This document shows, piece by piece, positions 19,389-28,583 of a stretch of 51,248 bases of DNA; position 1 is the first letter of the stretch; each line of letters opens with the position of its first letter. Made by a program: the position numbers and the translations under genes. The notes beneath the pieces were generated by a model that was not told where the DNA came from, did no database searches, and saw nothing but the letters and a program-made list of their open reading frames with translations. The DNA is from Pseudomonadota bacterium (lineage in GTDB: Bacteria > Desulfobacterota > Desulfovibrionia > Desulfovibrionales > Desulfovibrionaceae), in the NCBI GenBank assembly GCA_023433925.1, contig JAEYTO010000103.1, positions 1-51,248 on the forward strand. Reading direction: 5' to 3'.

Positions 19389-21266
19389 TTAGCCTGCCCT
19401 CTCTAACACGGACTTGACCGTCGCGGCTATCGCTTTTCTGGATATGCCTTCGTATTCCAGCAGCTCGGAAGGCTTGCCGCTCCGGGGCAGCCTGCGTACG
19501 GCGAGCACGCGCACGGGCGTGTGCGTCTCGGCCAGCGCCGCGAGCACGGCCTCGCCCAGGCCGCCTTCGGCGTGGTGGTCCTCCACCGTGACCAGGAATC
19601 CGGTCTCGCGGGCCGCCTCCAGGAGCGTGGCGGCGTCCAGGGGCTTGATGGAGTAGAGGTCGATGACCCGTACCGGGATGGACTCGGCGGCGAGCGTGTC
19701 CGCCGCGGCCAGGGCCTCGTGCAGGGTGATGCCCGCGGCCACGATGGTGCAGCGGTCGGCATCCGAGCGGCGCGGGACCTTGCAGCCGCCGATGGGGAAG
19801 GCCTCGCCGGGGCCGTAGAGGATGGGCGTGGCCATGCGCGTGGTGCGGATGTAGGCCATGCCTTTGTAGCCCGCCGCGGCCTCCACGAGCCGCTCGCAGC
19901 TCACGGCGTCGGACGGGTAGAGCACGGCGCAGCCCGGCACGGCGCGAAACAGGGCCAGGTCCTCCAGGCCCATCTGCGAGGAGCCGTCCTGGCCGATGGA
20001 CACGCCCGCGTGCGAGCCGCAGAATTTGACGTTGGCCTCGGAGTAGCGGGCCATGCGGATCTGGTCGGCGGCGCGGGTCAGGAAGGCCGCGAAGCTCGAC
20101 ACGAAGGGTATCCTGCCGCGCGCGGCCAGCCCCACGGCCGCGCCGACCATGTTCTGCTCGGCCACGAACATCTCGAAGAAGCGCTCGGGAAAGGCCTTGG
20201 CCAAGATCTCGGCATGGGTCGAGTTGCCCACCTCGGCGTCCAGGACCACAAGCTCGGGGATGGCCGGGGCCAGGCGCGCCAGGGCCTGGCCATAGGCCTT
20301 GCGCGTGGCCACGGGTTTGGCCGGGTCGTACTCGGGCTCGGGCGCGGACACGGGCCTGGCGCGGGCCGGCTCGCCAGCGGGCAGTGACGGCGGCGCGGCC
20401 AGCTCGCCGCGCGCGTCCAGGTCCACCTCGCCCAGGAGCGCCACGGCCATCTCGAAGGCCTCGGCCGGCAGGGGCTTGCCGTGCCAGCCGGGCTTGTCCT
20501 CCAGGGCCGCCACGCCCTTGCCCTTGACCGTGCGGGCCACGATCATGACCGGCCGGTCGTCCGAGCGCCTGTCCGGGGCCAGGGCCTGCGCGTAGGCGTC
20601 CAGCACCTGGCCCAGGTCGTGGCCGTCCTCCACCAGGATGGCCCGCCAGCCGAAGGCTTCGGCCTTGCGGCCCCAGGCCGCGATGTCGCGGCCGTGCAGG
20701 CTCTCCACGCGCTGGCCCAGGCGGTTGGCGTCCAGAATGCCGATCAGGTTGTCGAGCTTGTAGTGGGCCGCGATCTCCATGGCCTCCCACACGTTGCCCT
20801 CGGCCATCTCGCTGTCGCCCAGGAGCACGAATGTCCGGTAGTCGAGCTTGTCCAGGTACCTGGCGTTCAGGGCCATGCCCAGGCCTATGGACAAGCCCTG
20901 GCCCAGGGAGCCCGTGGCCGCCTCGGTGAACGGGAAGGCCGGCGTGGGATGGCCCTCCAGGCGGCTGCCGAACTCGCGGAAGGTCAGCAGCTCCTGCTCG
21001 TCGATCCGCCCGGCGGCGTGCCACAGGGAGTAGAACAGCGGCGAAGCGTGGCCCTTGGAGAAGATCAGCCGGTCGTTGCCCGCGTACTCGGGCCGGGCCG
21101 GGTCGTGGCGGAAAAAACCGCCGAACATGAGCGCGACCATGAGCTCCACGGCCGACAGGGAGGACGTGGGGTGGCCGGAGCCGGCCCTGGTGGAGCAGGC
21201 CAGGATGGAGCGGCGCACGAGCAGCGCCAGTCGTTCGAGGTGGGCAAGCTGCTGCATGTCGCGCAT
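19389..21266 (-). CDS. tkt: Transketolase
   Basis: 625 residues, a single-chain transketolase carrying both the N-terminal thiamine-diphosphate half and the pyrimidine-binding half. Key motifs: TRAGSGHPTSSLSAVEL, KGHASPLFYSLW, TGSLGQGLSIGLGMA, GDSEMAEGNVWEAME (Mg/ThDP) and SIGQDGSSQMGLEDLALFRA. Transfers two-carbon units between pentose and triose phosphates. ATG 21266 has GAGG at seven bases. First gene of the apparent tkt-tal-rpiA-msrP transcript. Confidence 0.95.
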   Translation of the reverse strand: MRDMQQLAHLERLALLVRRSILACSTRAGSGHPTSSLSAVELMVALMFGGFFRHDPARPEYAGNDRLIFSKGHASPLFYSLWHAAGRIDEQELLTFREFGSRLEGHPTPAFPFTEAATGSLGQGLSIGLGMALNARYLDKLDYRTFVLLGDSEMAEGNVWEAMEIAAHYKLDNLIGILDANRLGQRVESLHGRDIAAWGRKAEAFGWRAILVEDGHDLGQVLDAYAQALAPDRRSDDRPVMIVARTVKGKGVAALEDKPGWHGKPLPAEAFEMAVALLGEVDLDARGELAAPPSLPAGEPARARPVSAPEPEYDPAKPVATRKAYGQALARLAPAIPELVVLDAEVGNSTHAEILAKAFPERFFEMFVAEQNMVGAAVGLAARGRIPFVSSFAAFLTRAADQIRMARYSEANVKFCGSHAGVSIGQDGSSQMGLEDLALFRAVPGCAVLYPSDAVSCERLVEAAAGYKGMAYIRTTRMATPILYGPGEAFPIGGCKVPRRSDADRCTIVAAGITLHEALAAADTLAAESIPVRVIDLYSIKPLDAATLLEAARETGFLVTVEDHHAEGGLGEAVLAALAETHTPVRVLAVRRLPRSGKPSELLEYEGISRKAIAATVKSVLERAG

Positions 21267-21585
21267 GGTGCGGCCTCGCGGTAAACGGATTCGGGACCGG
21301 GCCGGAGCCGGCGTGGCCCGCTGCGGGGCCACGGGTTTCTGGTAGCACACTCGGGCGCGCCCGATCCACACAAAAAGCCCATTGTTTCCGGAGCCGCGTC
21401 CTCGGCGGCATGCGACCGAACCGGCGGGCCGGGCGCGTTTGACGCAAGGGGCGGCTTCGGCTAAAGCCCCGCTGATTCCCGGCCGCCGGAGTTGACAGCG
21501 GCGCGCGAAACCCCATCATGGCCCCGGAGCCCGCATCCGCCGGCCCGCCAGGGACCGATCCCAGCAAGCATACCGAGGAGCCGCC

Positions 21586-21882
21586 ATGGCCGAGACCATC
21601 GACGAAATCACGATAAATTACGAGGAGGACGGCCAGCAGCTCGTCAAGGAGCTGGACAAGGAGATCCTGACCAGGGGCGCCTGGACGACCATCCTGTTCC
21701 GCTTCCAGCAGCTCGACCGCAAGACCGGCGACTGGGGCAAGACCCAGTACTCCATCCGCCGCTACCGCAAGGTCCAGGGCGAGTACCGCTCCCAGTCCAA
21801 GTTCACCATATCGAGCCCGGACCAGGCCAGGAAGATCATCGACACGCTCAACGAATGGCTCGGCCGGGAAGAGCAGGCCTAG
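21586..21882 (+). CDS. Small conserved protein of unknown function
   Basis: 98 residues, charged and soluble (MAETIDEITINYEEDGQQLV...). It contains TRGAWTTILFRFQQLD and KTQYSIRRYRKVQGEY, a beta-rich pattern with many Arg/Lys. AGGAGCCGCC precedes ATG 21586. I recall similar proteins in Desulfovibrio-type genomes but no function. Confidence 0.75.
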   Translation: MAETIDEITINYEEDGQQLVKELDKEILTRGAWTTILFRFQQLDRKTGDWGKTQYSIRRYRKVQGEYRSQSKFTISSPDQARKIIDTLNEWLGREEQA

Positions 21883-21950
21883 CATGCGCTATCCGCACGG
21901 CGCGCCTGGCCGACTCAGGGAGACCATGGTCCGCCCTCCGCGAGAAATCG

Positions 21951-22015
21951 CGGGGTCCAGGGGGATCATCCCCCTGGCGGGTGAGAGCCCGAGAGAGGGC
22001 GGAGCCCTCTCTCGG
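21951..22015. repeat. Twin-hairpin repeat, copy B
   Basis: CCAGGGGGATCATCCCCCTGG followed by GCGGGTGAGAGC and a second hairpin built on CCGAGAGAGGGC/GCCCTCTCTCGG. It lies directly between the small protein and the ABC-F gene, 20 bases ahead of the latter's start. Confidence 0.85.
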
Positions 22016-22034
22016 TATTCCACGAGGTCCTAAC

Positions 22035-24002
22035 ATGGCCGTACTCAGCGCGCGCGACGTGCGCCTGGCCTTCTCGGGACAGCCGGTGCTCGACGACGTG
22101 GCCCTGACCCTGGAGATGGGCGAGCGGGTCTGCCTGCTGGGCCGCAACGGCGCGGGCAAGTCCTCGCTCATGGCCATCCTGGCCGGCCAGGCCAAGCCCG
22201 ACGGCGGCGAGGTGCACCGCGCCCAGGGCCTGCGCACCGGCCTCTTGCCGCAGGATGTTCCTCCAGGCCTGTCCGGCACGGTCCTGGAGGTCGTGACGTC
22301 CGGCCTTGGCGACTTGGGCCGGCACATGGCCGAGCACCACCGTCTGGCCCGCGAACTGTCCGCCGATCCCGGCAGCTCGGCCCTGGCCGCCGATCTGGCC
22401 AAGGCCGAGCGCGGCCTGGACGCGGCCGGCGGCTTCGAGGCCCTGCGCCAGGTGGACACGGCCATCTCCAAGCTCGGCCTGGATCCGGACGCGGAGTTCT
22501 CGACGCTCTCGGGCGGGTTGCAGCGCCGCGCGCTGCTGGCCCGCGCCCTGGCCGGCGACCCGGACATCCTGTTCCTCGACGAGCCCACCAACCACCTGGA
22601 CCTGGACTCCATCGCCTGGCTGGAGGACTTCCTCCTGCGCCGGCGCGGCACGCTCTTCTTCGTGACCCACGACCGGGCCTTCCTGCGCCGCCTGGCCACG
22701 CGCATCCTGGAGCTGGACCGCGGCCGCCTGACGAGCTGGGCCTGCAATTACGACACATACCTGGAGCGCCGCGAGGCGCAGCTCGAAGCCGAGGCCACGG
22801 AGCAGGCCAAGTTCGACAAGAAGCTGGCCCAGGAAGAGGCCTGGATACGCACGGGCATCAAGGCCCGCCGCACGCGCGACATGGGCCGCGTGCGCCGGCT
22901 CCACGACATGCGCCGCGAGCGCGCCGCGCGCCGCGAGCGCGTGGGCTCGGCCCGGCTGCTGGCCCAGGAGGCCGAGCGCTCGGGCAAGCTCGTGGCCGAG
23001 CTTGAGGACGTGAGCTTCTCCCACGGCGGCCGTCCGGTCATCGAGCGCCTGACCACCGTGATCACAAGGGGCGACAAGCTCGGCATCATCGGCCCCAACG
23101 GCGCGGGCAAGACCACGCTGCTGGGCCTCATCCTCGGCCGGCTCAAGCCGACTTCCGGCGAGGTGCGCCTGGGCACGAACATGCAGGTGGCCTATTTCGA
23201 CCAGTTGCGCGCCGAGCTGGACCACGACAAGAGCGTCAAGGACAACGTGGCCGGCGGCAACGACCAGGTCACCGTGGACGGCAGCCCCGTGCACGTCATG
23301 AGCTGGCTGCGCCGCTTCCTGTTCGAGGCCGACCGCGCGCGCATCCCGGTGCGCCTGCTCTCGGGCGGCGAGCGCAACCGGCTCCTGCTGGCCAAGCTCT
23401 TCGCCCGGCCCTTCAACGTGCTCGTCATGGACGAGCCCACCAACGACCTGGACCTGGAAACGCTGGAACTCCTGGAGGATCTGCTCGCGGACTTCACGGG
23501 CACGCTGCTCCTGGTCAGCCACGACCGCGCCTTCCTGAACAACGTGGTCACTTCGACCCTGGCCTTCGAGGGCCAGGGCCGCGTGGTCGAGTACGCCGGC
23601 GGCTACGACGACTGGCTCAGCCAGCGCCAGGCCGCGCAGCAGGCCCAGCAGCAGACCAAGGCTGCCCAGGCGTCCAGGGCTGCCGACGGCAGGGCCGAGA
23701 GAGCCGGCCAAGGCGGCCCGCGCAAACTCTCCTTCAAGGAGAAGGCCGAGGCCGAGGCGCGCGGGAAGGAGCTGGCCGAGCTTCCGGGCCGCATTGAAAT
23801 CCTGGAGGCCGAGCAGGCCGCCATCAACGCGCGCCTGTCCTCACCCGATATCTACGGCGACCCCAAGGCCGTGCAGGCCGCCCAGGCGCGCATGGCCGAG
23901 ATCGAGTCCGCCCTGGACGCGGCCCTGGCCCGCTGGGAAGAGCTGGAGTCCGCCCAGAAGGCCCACGAGGCGGCATTAGCCAGCGGCGAGGTGCGGGAGT
24001 AA
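22035..24002 (+). CDS. uup: ABC-F family ATPase, Uup type
   Basis: 655 residues without membrane segments, two ABC ATPase domains. Walker A motifs are at about 36-44 (GRNGAGKSS) and 353-361 (GPNGAGKTT); signatures are LSGGLQRRALLA and LSGGERNRLLLA; Walker B motifs are LFLDEPTNHLDL and LVMDEPTNDLDL. The C-terminal coiled coil starting at KLSFKEKAE with PGRIEILEAEQ is typical of Uup, which acts on ribosomes or branched DNA. ATG 22035 has GAGG upstream. It is separated from the preceding small gene by a twin-hairpin repeat. Confidence 0.9.
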   Translation: MAVLSARDVRLAFSGQPVLDDVALTLEMGERVCLLGRNGAGKSSLMAILAGQAKPDGGEVHRAQGLRTGLLPQDVPPGLSGTVLEVVTSGLGDLGRHMAEHHRLARELSADPGSSALAADLAKAERGLDAAGGFEALRQVDTAISKLGLDPDAEFSTLSGGLQRRALLARALAGDPDILFLDEPTNHLDLDSIAWLEDFLLRRRGTLFFVTHDRAFLRRLATRILELDRGRLTSWACNYDTYLERREAQLEAEATEQAKFDKKLAQEEAWIRTGIKARRTRDMGRVRRLHDMRRERAARRERVGSARLLAQEAERSGKLVAELEDVSFSHGGRPVIERLTTVITRGDKLGIIGPNGAGKTTLLGLILGRLKPTSGEVRLGTNMQVAYFDQLRAELDHDKSVKDNVAGGNDQVTVDGSPVHVMSWLRRFLFEADRARIPVRLLSGGERNRLLLAKLFARPFNVLVMDEPTNDLDLETLELLEDLLADFTGTLLLVSHDRAFLNNVVTSTLAFEGQGRVVEYAGGYDDWLSQRQAAQQAQQQTKAAQASRAADGRAERAGQGGPRKLSFKEKAEAEARGKELAELPGRIEILEAEQAAINARLSSPDIYGDPKAVQAAQARMAEIESALDAALARWEELESAQKAHEAALASGEVRE

Positions 24003-24040
24003 GGGGCTGGAGGCGAGCGCCATCATTTTCCGACTGATTG

Positions 24041-24072
24041 AGAGCCCGGCTGATGCCGGGCTTTCTCTTTTC
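24041..24072 (+). terminator. Rho-independent terminator after uup
   Basis: Stem AGCCCGGC/GCCGGGCT (24044-24051 and 24056-24063) with TGAT loop, followed by TTCTCTTTT. Confidence 0.85.
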
Positions 24073-24341
24073 AACCGCCGCAGACAATAGGCCAGGATAA
24101 TCCGGCTGAATGTCGGCAGCATGAACCGGCAGTGAGCCGCGGGCATTCAGAAGCCCTGAGCTTATTCCGATGCGTCAACCCGCCCGCCCGTCCTCCTCAC
24201 TCCGACGTGCAATAAGCAACTTGTCCGACTGCCGGCGCGCCTGATTCCCGCTACAAGTGAAAAGCCGCCCAAAGGCCGCGGCCCGGCTACCGGCCGGTCT
24301 GATGGCCTGGGAAATCGCAACGACACCCAAGGAGGCCAGCC
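24073..24341. other. Leader region of the Ku gene
   Basis: With the terminator this makes a 339-base gap. It should hold the promoter for ku-ligD, but I see no clear -35/-10 pair and no open frame with a ribosome site. Confidence 0.35.
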
Positions 24342-25199
24342 GTGCCCCATTCGGTCTGGAAGGGAAGCCTGTCCTTCGGTCTGCTCAACATCCCCGTGGC
24401 CCTCTATCCGGGCGAGCGCGGCCATGACCTGCGCTTCACGCTCCTGGACAGCCGGGACCGGGCCAAGGTGCGCTACCGGCGGGTCAACGAGGAGACGGGC
24501 CGCGAGGTGCCCTGGAACCAGGTGGTCAAGGCCTACGAGTACGACGGCGGCGACTACGTGCTCGTGACCAGGGAGGATTTCGAGAAGGCCAGGGTGGAGA
24601 CCACGCGCAACGTGGAGATACTGGCCTTCGTCAATGCCGAGGACATGGCGCCGATCTATTTCGAGCGGCCCTATTTCCTGGAGCCGGCCGAAGGCAGCGA
24701 GAAGGTCTACGCGCTTCTGCGCGAAACCCTGGTGCGCACGGGCAAGGCGGGCGTGGCCAGGCTGGTCATCCACGAGCGCGAGCACCTGGCCGCGCTCCTG
24801 CCCTACGGCCGCGTGCTCCTGCTGAACCTGCTGCGCTTCCACCAGGAGCTGCGCAACCCCGAGGAGCTTCGGCTGCCCGGAGCGGCCTCGGAGTACAAGG
24901 TGAGCGAGCGCGAGCTGAACATGGCCCAGACGCTGGTGGAGGCCATGGCCGGCCCGTGGCGGCCCGAGCAGTATCACGACGAGTACCGCGACAAGCTCAA
25001 GGCCTGGATCGACGAGAAGATCGCCACCGGAGCCGAGGCCCGCGCGCCCGAGCCCGAGGAGGAGCCCGCGCCAACGGGCAAGGTCGTGGACATGATGGAC
25101 CTGCTGCGGCGCAGCGTGGAGCAGACCCGCCGCGCCAGGGAGGAGCAGGAGCAGCGCGAGACCGGCCGCGGCCGGCGCAGACGGGCCGCTGGGGAATAG
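24342..25199 (+). CDS. ku: Non-homologous end-joining protein Ku
   Basis: 285 residues, prokaryotic Ku homodimer that rings DNA ends and recruits LigD. The start (WKGSLSFGLLNIPVALY), the VRYRRVNEETGREVPW zinc-less core, the EDFEKAR strand and the ELNMAQTLVEAM helix are all typical. The C-terminus is rich in Arg/Glu and ends RGRRRRAAGE, the basic tail that helps threading on DNA. GTG 24342 has a consensus AAGGAGG. ligD follows with only repeats between them. Confidence 0.95.
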   Translation: MPHSVWKGSLSFGLLNIPVALYPGERGHDLRFTLLDSRDRAKVRYRRVNEETGREVPWNQVVKAYEYDGGDYVLVTREDFEKARVETTRNVEILAFVNAEDMAPIYFERPYFLEPAEGSEKVYALLRETLVRTGKAGVARLVIHEREHLAALLPYGRVLLLNLLRFHQELRNPEELRLPGAASEYKVSERELNMAQTLVEAMAGPWRPEQYHDEYRDKLKAWIDEKIATGAEARAPEPEEEPAPTGKVVDMMDLLRRSVEQTRRAREEQEQRETGRGRRRRAAGE

Positions 25200-25203
25200 A
25201 TAA

Positions 25204-25230
25204 CCCGAGAGAGAGCGTCGCCCTCTCTCG
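25204..25230. repeat. Half of a twin-hairpin repeat (copy C)
   Basis: CCGAGAGAGAGC...GCCCTCTCTCGG hairpin immediately after the ku stop; matches the right half of copy B and could terminate transcription. Confidence 0.7.
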
Positions 25231-25320
25231 GACTTTCTCCCGCCGAGGCCCTATCTTGATGAGCGGCCCTTGGAAACCGCGTTCTATTGGCGGGTTGGCC
25301 TAAGCGCACCAGCATTAAAC

Positions 25321-25401
25321 ATGGGGGTCCAGGGGCCCTCGGCCCCTGGCGGGGAGAGGTCCGGAGAGGGGCGAGGAGCCCCTCTCCGGCTGCGCGGCAA
25401 G
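25321..25401. repeat. Twin-hairpin repeat, copy D
   Basis: CCAGGGGCCCTCGGCCCCTGG, GCGGGGAGAGG spacer and CCGGAGAGGGGC...GCCCCTCTCCGG, ending 16 bases upstream of the ligD start. Confidence 0.8.
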
Positions 25402-25416
25402 GCGCAAGGGAGGAGC

Positions 25417-28275
25417 ATGGCGCGACTGACCGACTACCGGCGCAAGCGCGACTTCGAGCGCACGCCCGAGCCATCGGGCCGCGAAACGACATCCGAGCCG
25501 GGCCGCGGGTTCATCATCCAGAAGCACAAGGCGCGCAGGCTGCACTACGATTTGCGCCTGGAACTGGACGGCGTGCTTCTGTCCTGGGCCGTGCCCAAGG
25601 GGCCGAGCCTGGACCCCGGCGAGCGGCGGCTGGCCGTGCGCGTGGAGGACCATCCCATCGAGTACGCGAGCTTCGAGGGCGTCATCCCCGAGGGCGAGTA
25701 CGGCGGCGGCACGGTCATGCTCTGGGACCGGGGAAGCTGGGAGCCCGAGGGCGATCCGCGCGAGGGCCTGCGCCAGGGCAAGCTCCACTTCCGCCTGCGC
25801 GGCGAGAAGCTCTCGGGCGGCTGGGTGCTCGCGCGCATGGGCGGCAAGCGCGCCACGGACAAGGACTGGCTGCTCATCAAGGCCCGCGACGAGGAGGCCG
25901 ATCCGAGCCGGGACATCGAGGCCGAGCGGCCCGAGAGCGTGGCCACGGGCAGGGAGCTGGACGACATCGCGGACGCGGCCGAGGGCGTCTGGAGCGGCGC
26001 GGCCGGCAGGACAGGAAAAAGACACAGCAAATCCGGGACAACCGAGGGCTTCGAGCAGGTGCGAGTCGGCGGACTCGATGGCGAAGTCGTGCTCAGGGTC
26101 AAGGCCAAGCCGCGAGGCGCGTTCAAGACTGACGAGGCCAGGACAAGGGATGGCGACGCCGGGCACGACGGCATGGAAAAAACCGCGGGGGCGCAGGGGC
26201 ATCATTCCCCTGCCGAGAGAGAGCCCGAGAGAGAGCGGCGTCCTCTCTCGGGTCAAGGGCCTGCCGCTCCAGGCAAGAGCCCCGGCGGCCGGGCCGAGGC
26301 GGACGTTGCGTCCCGAGCGCGGCCGGGCCTGCCGGATTTCGCGGCCCTGCCCGGCGCGCGGCCCGGCCCCATGCCGGCCAAGCCCCAGCCGCAGTTGGCC
26401 ATGCTCGTGGACGCGCCGCCCGTGGGCAGGGACTGGCTGCACGAGATCAAGCTCGACGGCTACCGCCTGCTCCTGCTCCTGGAGGCGGGCAAGCCCAGGT
26501 TCATGACCCGGGGCGGCGAGGACTGGACCCACCGCTTCCCGGATCTGGCCCGCGCGGCCATCCGGCTTCCGCTCGCGCGGGCCGTGCTCGACGGCGAGGC
26601 CGTGGTGATCGACGAGCAGGGCCGTTCGGATTTCCAGGCCATGCAGAACATGCTCAAGGGCCTCGGCTCGGGCCGGCTGGTCATGTACCTGTTCGACATG
26701 CTGCACGCCGAGGGCGTCGACCTCACGGGCTGCGGGCTGGAGACGCGCAAGGAGGCCCTGCGGGCCGTGCTCCACGCCGCCGGGCCGTCGGCCCTGCGCT
26801 TCTCGGAGCACATCGCGGGCAAGGGCGCGGCCGTGCTGGAGAACGCCTGCCGCCTGGGCCTGGAGGGCATCGTGAGCAAGCGCGCCGACGCACCCTACGA
26901 GCCCAGGCGCGCGCCCACCTGGCTCAAGGTCAAGTGCGTCCAGCGCCAGGAGGTGGTCATCGCGGGCTGGACAGACCCCAAGGGCACGCGCGCGGGCTTC
27001 GGCGCGCTCCTGGCCGGGGTTCGCGACGAGCGCGGCCGGCTGACCTATGTGGGCAAGATCGGCACGGGCTACGACGGCCAGACCTTGGGCGAGCTCTCGG
27101 CGCGGCTGGCCGGCCTGGGCGCGGAAGCGTCGCCGTTCACCAGCACGCGCGGCATCAAGCATCCCGCCGAAACGCACTGGGTGCGGCCCGAGCTGGTGGC
27201 CGAGGTGGAGTTCGCCGGCTGGACCCGCGACGGGATCATGCGCCATCCGTCGTTCATGGGCCTGCGCGAGGACAAGCGGCCGGACGAGGTCGTGCGCGAG
27301 ACGCCGGCCAAGGCTCCGGGCCGCCAGCCGAGCAGGAGCCGCCGGGGCGCCGTGCGCCGCTCGCCGGCCAAGTCCGTCGCGCGCGTGACGCATCCGGACA
27401 AGCTGCTCTATCCGGACACGGGCCTGACCAAGGGCGGCCTGGCCGACTACTACCGGGAAGTGGCCTGGCTCATGCTCCCGCACGTGGCCGACAGACCGCT
27501 CAGCCTGGTGCGCTGCCCGGACGGCCTGGAGAAAGGCTGCTTCTTCCAGCGCCACCCGGCGGGCGCGCTGCCCGCCGGGACGCGCGGCGTGCGCGTGCCG
27601 CAGGGCAAGGACGGCAAGGGCGAGCGCACCTGGCTGAGCGTGGCGGACCTGGACGGGCTCGTGGGGCTGGTGCAGGCCGGCGTGCTGGAGATCCACGCCT
27701 GGGGCGCGCGCAACGAGGACCTGGAGCGGCCCGATATCCTGGTGCTGGACCTGGACCCCGGCGAGGGCGTGGAGCCGGCGCGCACGGTGGCGGCGGCCCT
27801 GGATCTGCGCGACACATTGGCAGGCCTGGGACTGGCCAGCTTCGTCAAGGCCACGGGCGGCAAGGGCTTCCACGTGGTGGCTCCCCTGTCCCGCAGGCCC
27901 GGCTGGGACGAACTGCGGGAGTTCGCGCGGGCCGTGTCCGAGGACCTGGCCGCGCGCCGTCCCGGCGAATACGTGACCATGGCCACCAAGTCGCGCCGTC
28001 CCGGCAGGATCTTCATCGACTGGCTGCGCAACGCGCGGGGCGCGAGCAGCGTGGCCCCGTACTCCACGCGGGCCAGGCCGGGCGCGCCCGTGGCCGCGCC
28101 CCTGGAGTGGCCGGAGCTGACTCCGGACCTGACGCCGGACGCCTTCGACGTGCAATCCATGCTGCGGCGCGTGGCCGGGCTGCGCGCGGACCCGTGGCAG
28201 GGCTTCTTCGACCTGCGCCAGGGCTTGATGCCGACCATGTGGCGCCAGCTCGGGCGCAAGCGGCCCAGAACCTGA
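25417..28275 (+). CDS. ligD: Multifunctional DNA ligase D (PE-ligase-polymerase)
   Basis: 952 residues that process and seal DNA ends held by Ku. Domain order is 3'-phosphoesterase (about 30-185: HKARRLHYDLRLE, EDHPIEY, GEYGGG), ATP-dependent ligase (about 320-620) with the adenylated lysine in HEIKLDGYRL (Lys345), and a primase-like polymerase (about 655-945; VTHPDKLLYPD, LDLDPGEG, KATGGKGFHVV). The linker between the first two domains (about 190-320) is long and holds a twin-hairpin repeat copy in frame (residues about 257-279). GGGAGGAGC precedes ATG 25417. Same order as Pseudomonas LigD. Confidence 0.95.
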   Translation: MARLTDYRRKRDFERTPEPSGRETTSEPGRGFIIQKHKARRLHYDLRLELDGVLLSWAVPKGPSLDPGERRLAVRVEDHPIEYASFEGVIPEGEYGGGTVMLWDRGSWEPEGDPREGLRQGKLHFRLRGEKLSGGWVLARMGGKRATDKDWLLIKARDEEADPSRDIEAERPESVATGRELDDIADAAEGVWSGAAGRTGKRHSKSGTTEGFEQVRVGGLDGEVVLRVKAKPRGAFKTDEARTRDGDAGHDGMEKTAGAQGHHSPAEREPERERRPLSGQGPAAPGKSPGGRAEADVASRARPGLPDFAALPGARPGPMPAKPQPQLAMLVDAPPVGRDWLHEIKLDGYRLLLLLEAGKPRFMTRGGEDWTHRFPDLARAAIRLPLARAVLDGEAVVIDEQGRSDFQAMQNMLKGLGSGRLVMYLFDMLHAEGVDLTGCGLETRKEALRAVLHAAGPSALRFSEHIAGKGAAVLENACRLGLEGIVSKRADAPYEPRRAPTWLKVKCVQRQEVVIAGWTDPKGTRAGFGALLAGVRDERGRLTYVGKIGTGYDGQTLGELSARLAGLGAEASPFTSTRGIKHPAETHWVRPELVAEVEFAGWTRDGIMRHPSFMGLREDKRPDEVVRETPAKAPGRQPSRSRRGAVRRSPAKSVARVTHPDKLLYPDTGLTKGGLADYYREVAWLMLPHVADRPLSLVRCPDGLEKGCFFQRHPAGALPAGTRGVRVPQGKDGKGERTWLSVADLDGLVGLVQAGVLEIHAWGARNEDLERPDILVLDLDPGEGVEPARTVAAALDLRDTLAGLGLASFVKATGGKGFHVVAPLSRRPGWDELREFARAVSEDLAARRPGEYVTMATKSRRPGRIFIDWLRNARGASSVAPYSTRARPGAPVAAPLEWPELTPDLTPDAFDVQSMLRRVAGLRADPWQGFFDLRQGLMPTMWRQLGRKRPRT
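26186..26253. repeat. Twin-hairpin repeat, copy E, inside ligD
   Basis: GCAGGGGCATCATTCCCCTGC followed by a CCGAGAGAGAGC/CCTCTCTCGG hairpin, the same layout as copy B but within the ligD reading frame. It is translated as a charged linker (SPAEREPERERRPLSG) without breaking the frame. Confidence 0.8.
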
Positions 28276-28583
28276 AGCGGCTCGGCCGCCCGCTGCCTGG
28301 CCCATGGCGCGCGAGCCGGGCCATGTCCGCGGGCTTGCCGATGGAGCCGTTCATGCCCGCGCCGAGGGTGCGCTCCAGGCCGGGCGGTCCGCCAGGCAGC
28401 CCGCCGGGCAGCCCGACGGGCACTTTGGCAGGCGCGCGCATGTCAATGATCGAGCAGGAGGGATCGAGCAGGGACCGAGCAGGAACCGAGCAGGGCCATG
28501 TGTCTGCGTCGAAGCCCTCTCCAATAAAGGTTGATCTGCCGGTCGGATTGCATGTAAGGAGAAGGCTGTCCGGAAACAACGCC
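28276..28583. other. Spacer with short direct repeats
   Basis: Holds a run of near-identical 11-base units of the form CGAGCAGG(G)AC at about 28449-28494 and a GC-rich CAGCCCGCCGGG series at about 28393-28420. No gene with a ribosome site was seen, although the frame of the next gene is open through it. Confidence 0.5.

Noticed and set aside
25315..28305. 996-codon open frame on the minus strand opposite ligD
   Set aside because: Antisense to a fully recognised three-domain ligase; composition is Ala/Gly/Arg/His-rich without motifs.
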